From Liquidambar formosana (taxonomy: Eukaryota > Streptophyta > Magnoliopsida > Saxifragales > Altingiaceae), in assembly GCA_039720395.1 (NCBI GenBank), contig CM077833.1:32399478-32463477 (forward strand): a stretch of DNA of 64,000 nucleotides. Direction: 5' to 3'. The position numbers and the translations under genes were made by a program. Position 1 is the first letter of the stretch; each line of letters starts with the position of its first letter. Shown one piece after another: positions 60,068-64,000 of this stretch. The notes under the pieces were generated by a model, which was given only the letters and a program-made list of their open reading frames with translations, did no database searches and was not told the origin of the DNA.

Positions 60068-62215
60068 TCATGTAGAAATACCCTATGCTCAGCTCATTTC
60101 TTGCTAATAACATATTCCTGTCTTCATGATTATTCACGTTGTGCAGGTAATGTTGTCTAACTTCTTCCACCCATTTCTTTTGGTTATGCTTTTAAAATTA
60201 TAATTTTAATGGGTCTTTTATCTTTAACAATTTAGAAAAGAGGAAGTCCTTACTTGATAGGGGTATATGATACGGTTGACATTTTGTGTGTAATCAGGGG
60301 TGCATATAGGTCTTAGTGCTGTTTAAATTTGCCCACAGAGCAAATGCAGGAGGGCCAAGAACTGGGAGGGGATATTTTCATGAAGATTGACTTAACGCTT
60401 GTAGCCCGCATGGTTGGTGAAAATTTTGAGGCTGCTATTCAACTCCGTTATGTTTGTGATGGATGTAGTGTTTCTTCTTTCCTTTTTTCTTACCAAGTAA
60501 ATCATTTGAGGCACCACATGCACTTTGTGTCTAAAAAAAGCTTAATGTATGTGTTTGGCTGTTTTATCTTTGTATCATGAGTCCCATGAACCAATGAAGT
60601 TAATTATGTAGGTGATTGCATCATTTAAAATTTTTTTCCTTTCAGAATTGAAGTGTTATTCAACACTAAAATAAGTTGTGTCAAAGGATAATTTAGTAAT
60701 AAACTTTTTGGTAGGATAAATATTGAGGAAAAAAAAATGAAATTCCTATGATATATGTTAAAGAAAAAAATGAAGCTCCAAAAAGTTTTAGCAAAATGAG
60801 CTTTATCAAAATATTCTGTTATCTTGTGTTGATTTTTTGATTTTTTTTTTTTAATTTTTAATTTTTTGGCTATGGACAAGATGGGCAGAAGAGAAAGTAA
60901 GTAAGATGTATGGGATTATATTGTTAATAACTTAATGTGCTAGTTAATGACTTTTTTAAAGAAACAAAATATTTTAAAAAGGACCTTTTATCATTAAATT
61001 TTCCTTTCTCTTCATTTTTCTCTCAACAACCAAACATACTAAAACATTTTTCCTAAGAATTTACATTTTTTTTCCTTTTAATTTTTTCTTAGACAACCAA
61101 ACACAAGAAAATTTTATATTTTTCTTACTTTTCTTTCCTTCTTTTTTTTCCTTTACTTTTTCTTTCCATAGTAAAATCTGCGAACCAAATAGAGGATTAA
61201 AGGAAAATTTATGAGCATTAGAACATTTTTGTTATTCAGCCATTAAGATGGCTAGATATAAATTGCATGCTGCATCACGGATCTGTGATCATGCTTGTTT
61301 TGATCGAGGAATCAATTTGCTATCAAGTGTAGTTTATCTATTGACATTGGTTCATGATCCTGGACCAAAAATTGGATCAGAAATTAGAGTGAAAAGGGCC
61401 TCAGGTGTTGCTTTTGGATCACAGACTACACTAGGGACCTGAAAAATGAGATGATGACTGAAATTATGGGCAATAAATGGGCGAAGCCAATGAAGAACCA
61501 GCTGTGGGAATTTTTTTATTTATAAAAAAATACCTTTAAGCTTTTGAAATTCTATATCAACCCCTTAATTTTTTTTTATCACCCTTTATTATTTCTTCCC
61601 CTCTAATTTTTTATTTTTTCCTCCATATAAAACCCTCAATCCCCACACCCCCCCCCCCCAATATATCATTCCCTCTCTCTTGAATTTCTTTGCTATTTTA
61701 CCATCAGATTATAAATTTTTGTAATTTTTCTACCTCAAAATATAAAGCGAGGAAAAATTTTTGAACTAAATCTTCTTTGATTTTTTGAATTAGGTCAGAT
61801 AAAATATTAACAACAAATGAAAGTTTGCCTCCCCTCAATTCAATTCCTGGCTTCGCCCTGATGCGCATTGTGTTTATCAATTCTGATAATAAAACAGTTA
61901 TTAAGAAAGTGAGTGCTGCAAAAGTGCAAAGAAAAGAAATAATTGTTCGTTTGCAAAAAATGAGTGAATTTGAAGAAAATTAGCATAAGCATAGAAATTG
62001 GAGAGTTCCAAGTATCCAACGGAAACTTTTTCTTTCTTTTTTTTTTTTGAATTTTTGCGCGTGGCGGTGGGGGAGGGGGAATCCATTGAAGAATCAAAGG
62101 ATAAATTGATGAGAATTGGTGGGTTTTGTTTACACTGTCTTATATGTAATCATTTGCAAATATCAAATGGGGGAGTTAACGTCCAAACGGCGTTAAGCCT
62201 TGGGATGTAAGCCGT
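60068..62215. other. Spacer, no gene recognised
   Basis: 60329-60470 has locally coding-like composition (peptide MQEGQELGGDIF, then LTLVARMVGENFEAAIQLRY) but I recognise no family; it may be another gene scrap. The rest is AT-rich, with poly(T) and C runs (e.g. 61648-61660). Confidence 0.4.
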
Positions 62216-62293
62216 TGAGGAAGATCGACGCCCGTGCTGGGGTTGGACGGCGTCAACAGCGAAGAAGAAACAACCCATCTTGGCTATGGTTCA

Positions 62294-62425
62294 ATGGCGA
62301 AAGCTTCGGCGATAGCCGGCTCCGTGGGTTTCCTTTTTGCATTTTTCCCCTCCCAGGTCTCTGCCAACACGAAGAACACCCAAATGTTGCCATCGTCGAG
62401 CAACATTGAACAGAACCAGATCTGA
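62294..62425 (+). CDS. Short open frame with signal-like N-terminus (uncertain)
   Basis: A 43-codon frame MAKASAIAGSVGFLFAFFPS, then QVSANTKNTQML and a Ser/Asn-rich end. The hydrophobic segment after two Lys-spaced residues resembles a short signal or membrane segment, but no family is recognised and no splice continuation could be confirmed. The surrounding 62200-62990 is GC-richer than its neighbours, with GGT repeats near 62575-62610, and could be a gene's 5' region or a repeat. Confidence 0.2.
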   Translation: MAKASAIAGSVGFLFAFFPSQVSANTKNTQMLPSSSNIEQNQI

Positions 62426-64000
62426 ACCATCGCAATCTGTATCTCTTTTTTCACCCCTCCACCACCGTCACTCTCTCTCCTTGGAGGATCTTGGATCTGC
62501 AATGGCTATGGTTCAAATAAAAAAAATTAAATAAAAAATTGAGGCATTGGGGTTGTGTCATTGTGTGTTTCGGGTGGTCGTGGTGGCTGTGGTGGTGGTG
62601 GTGAAGTAGTAGAAGGAGGTTATGGTTGGGATGAAGTGATGGTGGATGTTTTGAAGAAAATTGAGGTGATTACGGTGTGATATGGGTTAGGGTCTGATCA
62701 TAATCTGGATTTGCTTTTAGTAAAGTGGTAGGCGGCAAGCTCGTCGGACGAGGAGAAAAAGTGAAGGCAGTTGATCCCATCTTGCTGACGGGACGGGGAC
62801 GGGTTGCCGACGACGATTGGGAGGGACACAGAGAGAGATCGTGCGGACCGACGAGAGAGGGCTGTGAATGGGCTGCTCAGTTTCTGAAGAGTTAATGCCT
62901 CACGGCGTTAATTGTGGTCTCTCCTCCCAAAACGACTTGGTTGTCTACGTTTTGTGCCACAGCCGTTGCTTTCGCTCATTTGCCACATGTCGCGAGATCG
63001 CCCCATTACAGCAGGCTGTTGTAGATTACCTCTAGAGCAGCAAATCCGAACTCCCTGCTAACCGGGTTCAGATTTAGGGGGAAAAGATTCTCTCCATTTA
63101 GTAGATGGTCCAATAAATTTAGACTGTTCATATCATGTGGGACTGACCAAAACATATAAGACTCATATGGTATGAATGGTTTAGATTTCAATGAACCGTC
63201 AATTGCAATGGAGAGGATTTTTACTCCAGATGTGCTTAGGCTGCTTTTATAGCAGCATGCCGCAGCAGTTGGATTTGTGCCACATGGCCTGCTTGAGGGA
63301 AGGAATGGCTAGGCTTCAAGACGCACAAATGCAATGTGATTTTGGGAAGGGCTTGATCACTTAATGCCGTTTGGCGTGAAGAGATTCGTTGCCACTCGGA
63401 CTGATCTGTCGCTCTTATGTTTTTGGAACTCAATATACCATTGAATCTTAATGGAGAACAAATTTGTCATTAATTAGTATAATAACTTCCTTGCCTGATT
63501 GAATTATAATTTTTTCTCTTCCCATAAAAAAAAAAAAAACAAAAAAACAAAAAAAAAAATTGCAGGATAATTTCTAGCTACGCCTCAACTTCATTAAGCC
63601 TTTGCTCATCTTGATTCATTAGAGCTTTGCTAGATCCAAACCAATGGTTTTGGTTTTGTGAGTATCATTTTCTATGAAAACATTAATATTCCATACCAAT
63701 GATTTGTTGCATTTCAACCAACAAATCAGTTTAACCACAAAGATGTTTTCTACTGGAAAAGGTGTCTAGTTTTCATGAAAATCTTTTATATTCTTTATAA
63801 AACCTTTAAAGTTAAAACAATAGAAGGTGCTTAGGAAATTTTGTAATGGCAATAACCTGCCCCATTATATATTGGTGCACACAAAGTTGATACTATTATA
63901 CCATATTTAATTAAGAAGTTCACTTCTATTATGGGAGTTGATGAGTACGAGACGTCCCAAAACATCTAGAATAGATTGCTTGTTTCAGAGTCGTGCCGTG
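62426..64000. other. Spacer with half-MITE fragment
   Basis: About 63735-63865 resembles the right half of the MULE-type MITE family (gatgttttctactgg, cttttatattctttataaaa, then a ttgtaatggcaataacc-like end). No gene is recognised up to the window end. Confidence 0.45.

Noticed and set aside
61479..61858. Possible element with GGGCGAAGCCA inverted ends
   Set aside because: The short end match is real, but no target duplication or subterminal structure supports it.
1..64000. tRNA, rRNA genes and CRISPR arrays
   Set aside because: No cloverleaf, rRNA core or regularly spaced repeat-spacer pattern was seen. Pol III box-like pieces occur only in SINE-like fragments.

Overview
The window is nuclear DNA of a flowering plant, most likely a eudicot. 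It is AT-rich, gene-sparse and intron-containing, with plant-type splice sites, many (TA)n/(CT)n microsatellites and abundant short DNA transposons. The species cannot be fixed from the sequence. Five loci carry full-length gene models and at least four others are gene fragments.

Left part (about 2.5-17.3 kb, minus strand): a tandem array of cinnamoyl-CoA-reductase-like (CRL/SDR) genes with identical six-exon structure. The copy at 2552-4955 is a pseudogene (one early stop, two frameshifts). The copies at 7384-10278 (321 aa) and 11052-17322 (318 aa) are open in every exon. A relic of a fourth last exon lies at about 6480-6600, so the array grew by repeated segmental duplication. The middle copy has a 403-bp tandem duplication covering half of exon 2, and the last copy has a 1.07-kb MULE-type element in its long first intron. 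Intron 2 appears to be a GC-AG intron in all three copies.

Middle part (17.3-29 kb): no gene recognised. It holds MULE-type MITEs with 9-bp target-site duplications, a triplicated ~140-bp repeat, an inverted-repeat element, and a ~1.7-kb diverged tandem duplication (22.9-26.2 kb). At 29060-32304 (+) lies a four-exon HMG-CoA reductase gene with a good TATA box and G-box-like palindromes. All catalytic motifs are present, but one extra T at 29348 breaks the frame inside exon 1; without it the model gives exactly 595 aa.

Right part (33-64 kb): a possible F-box/FBD relic, a 1.3-kb hAT element with the tail of a transposase, a small three-exon gene for a 97-aa membrane protein resembling a plant mitochondrial complex I subunit, a 690-bp non-autonomous hAT element with perfect 8-bp target duplications, a broken POWERDRESS-like fragment, an intronless AT-hook/PPC nuclear protein gene (AHL, 54303-55172), and a 5'-truncated RRM/zinc-knuckle (PHIP1-like) relic with a stop in its zinc knuckle. 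The rest is AT-rich spacer.

I see no operon-like or defence-like system. The genes have unrelated roles (phenylpropanoid-type reductase, mevalonate pathway, respiration, chromatin). The most informative content is the birth and decay of the reductase array, the single-base break in HMGR, and the transposon insertions whose boundaries can be read to the base.
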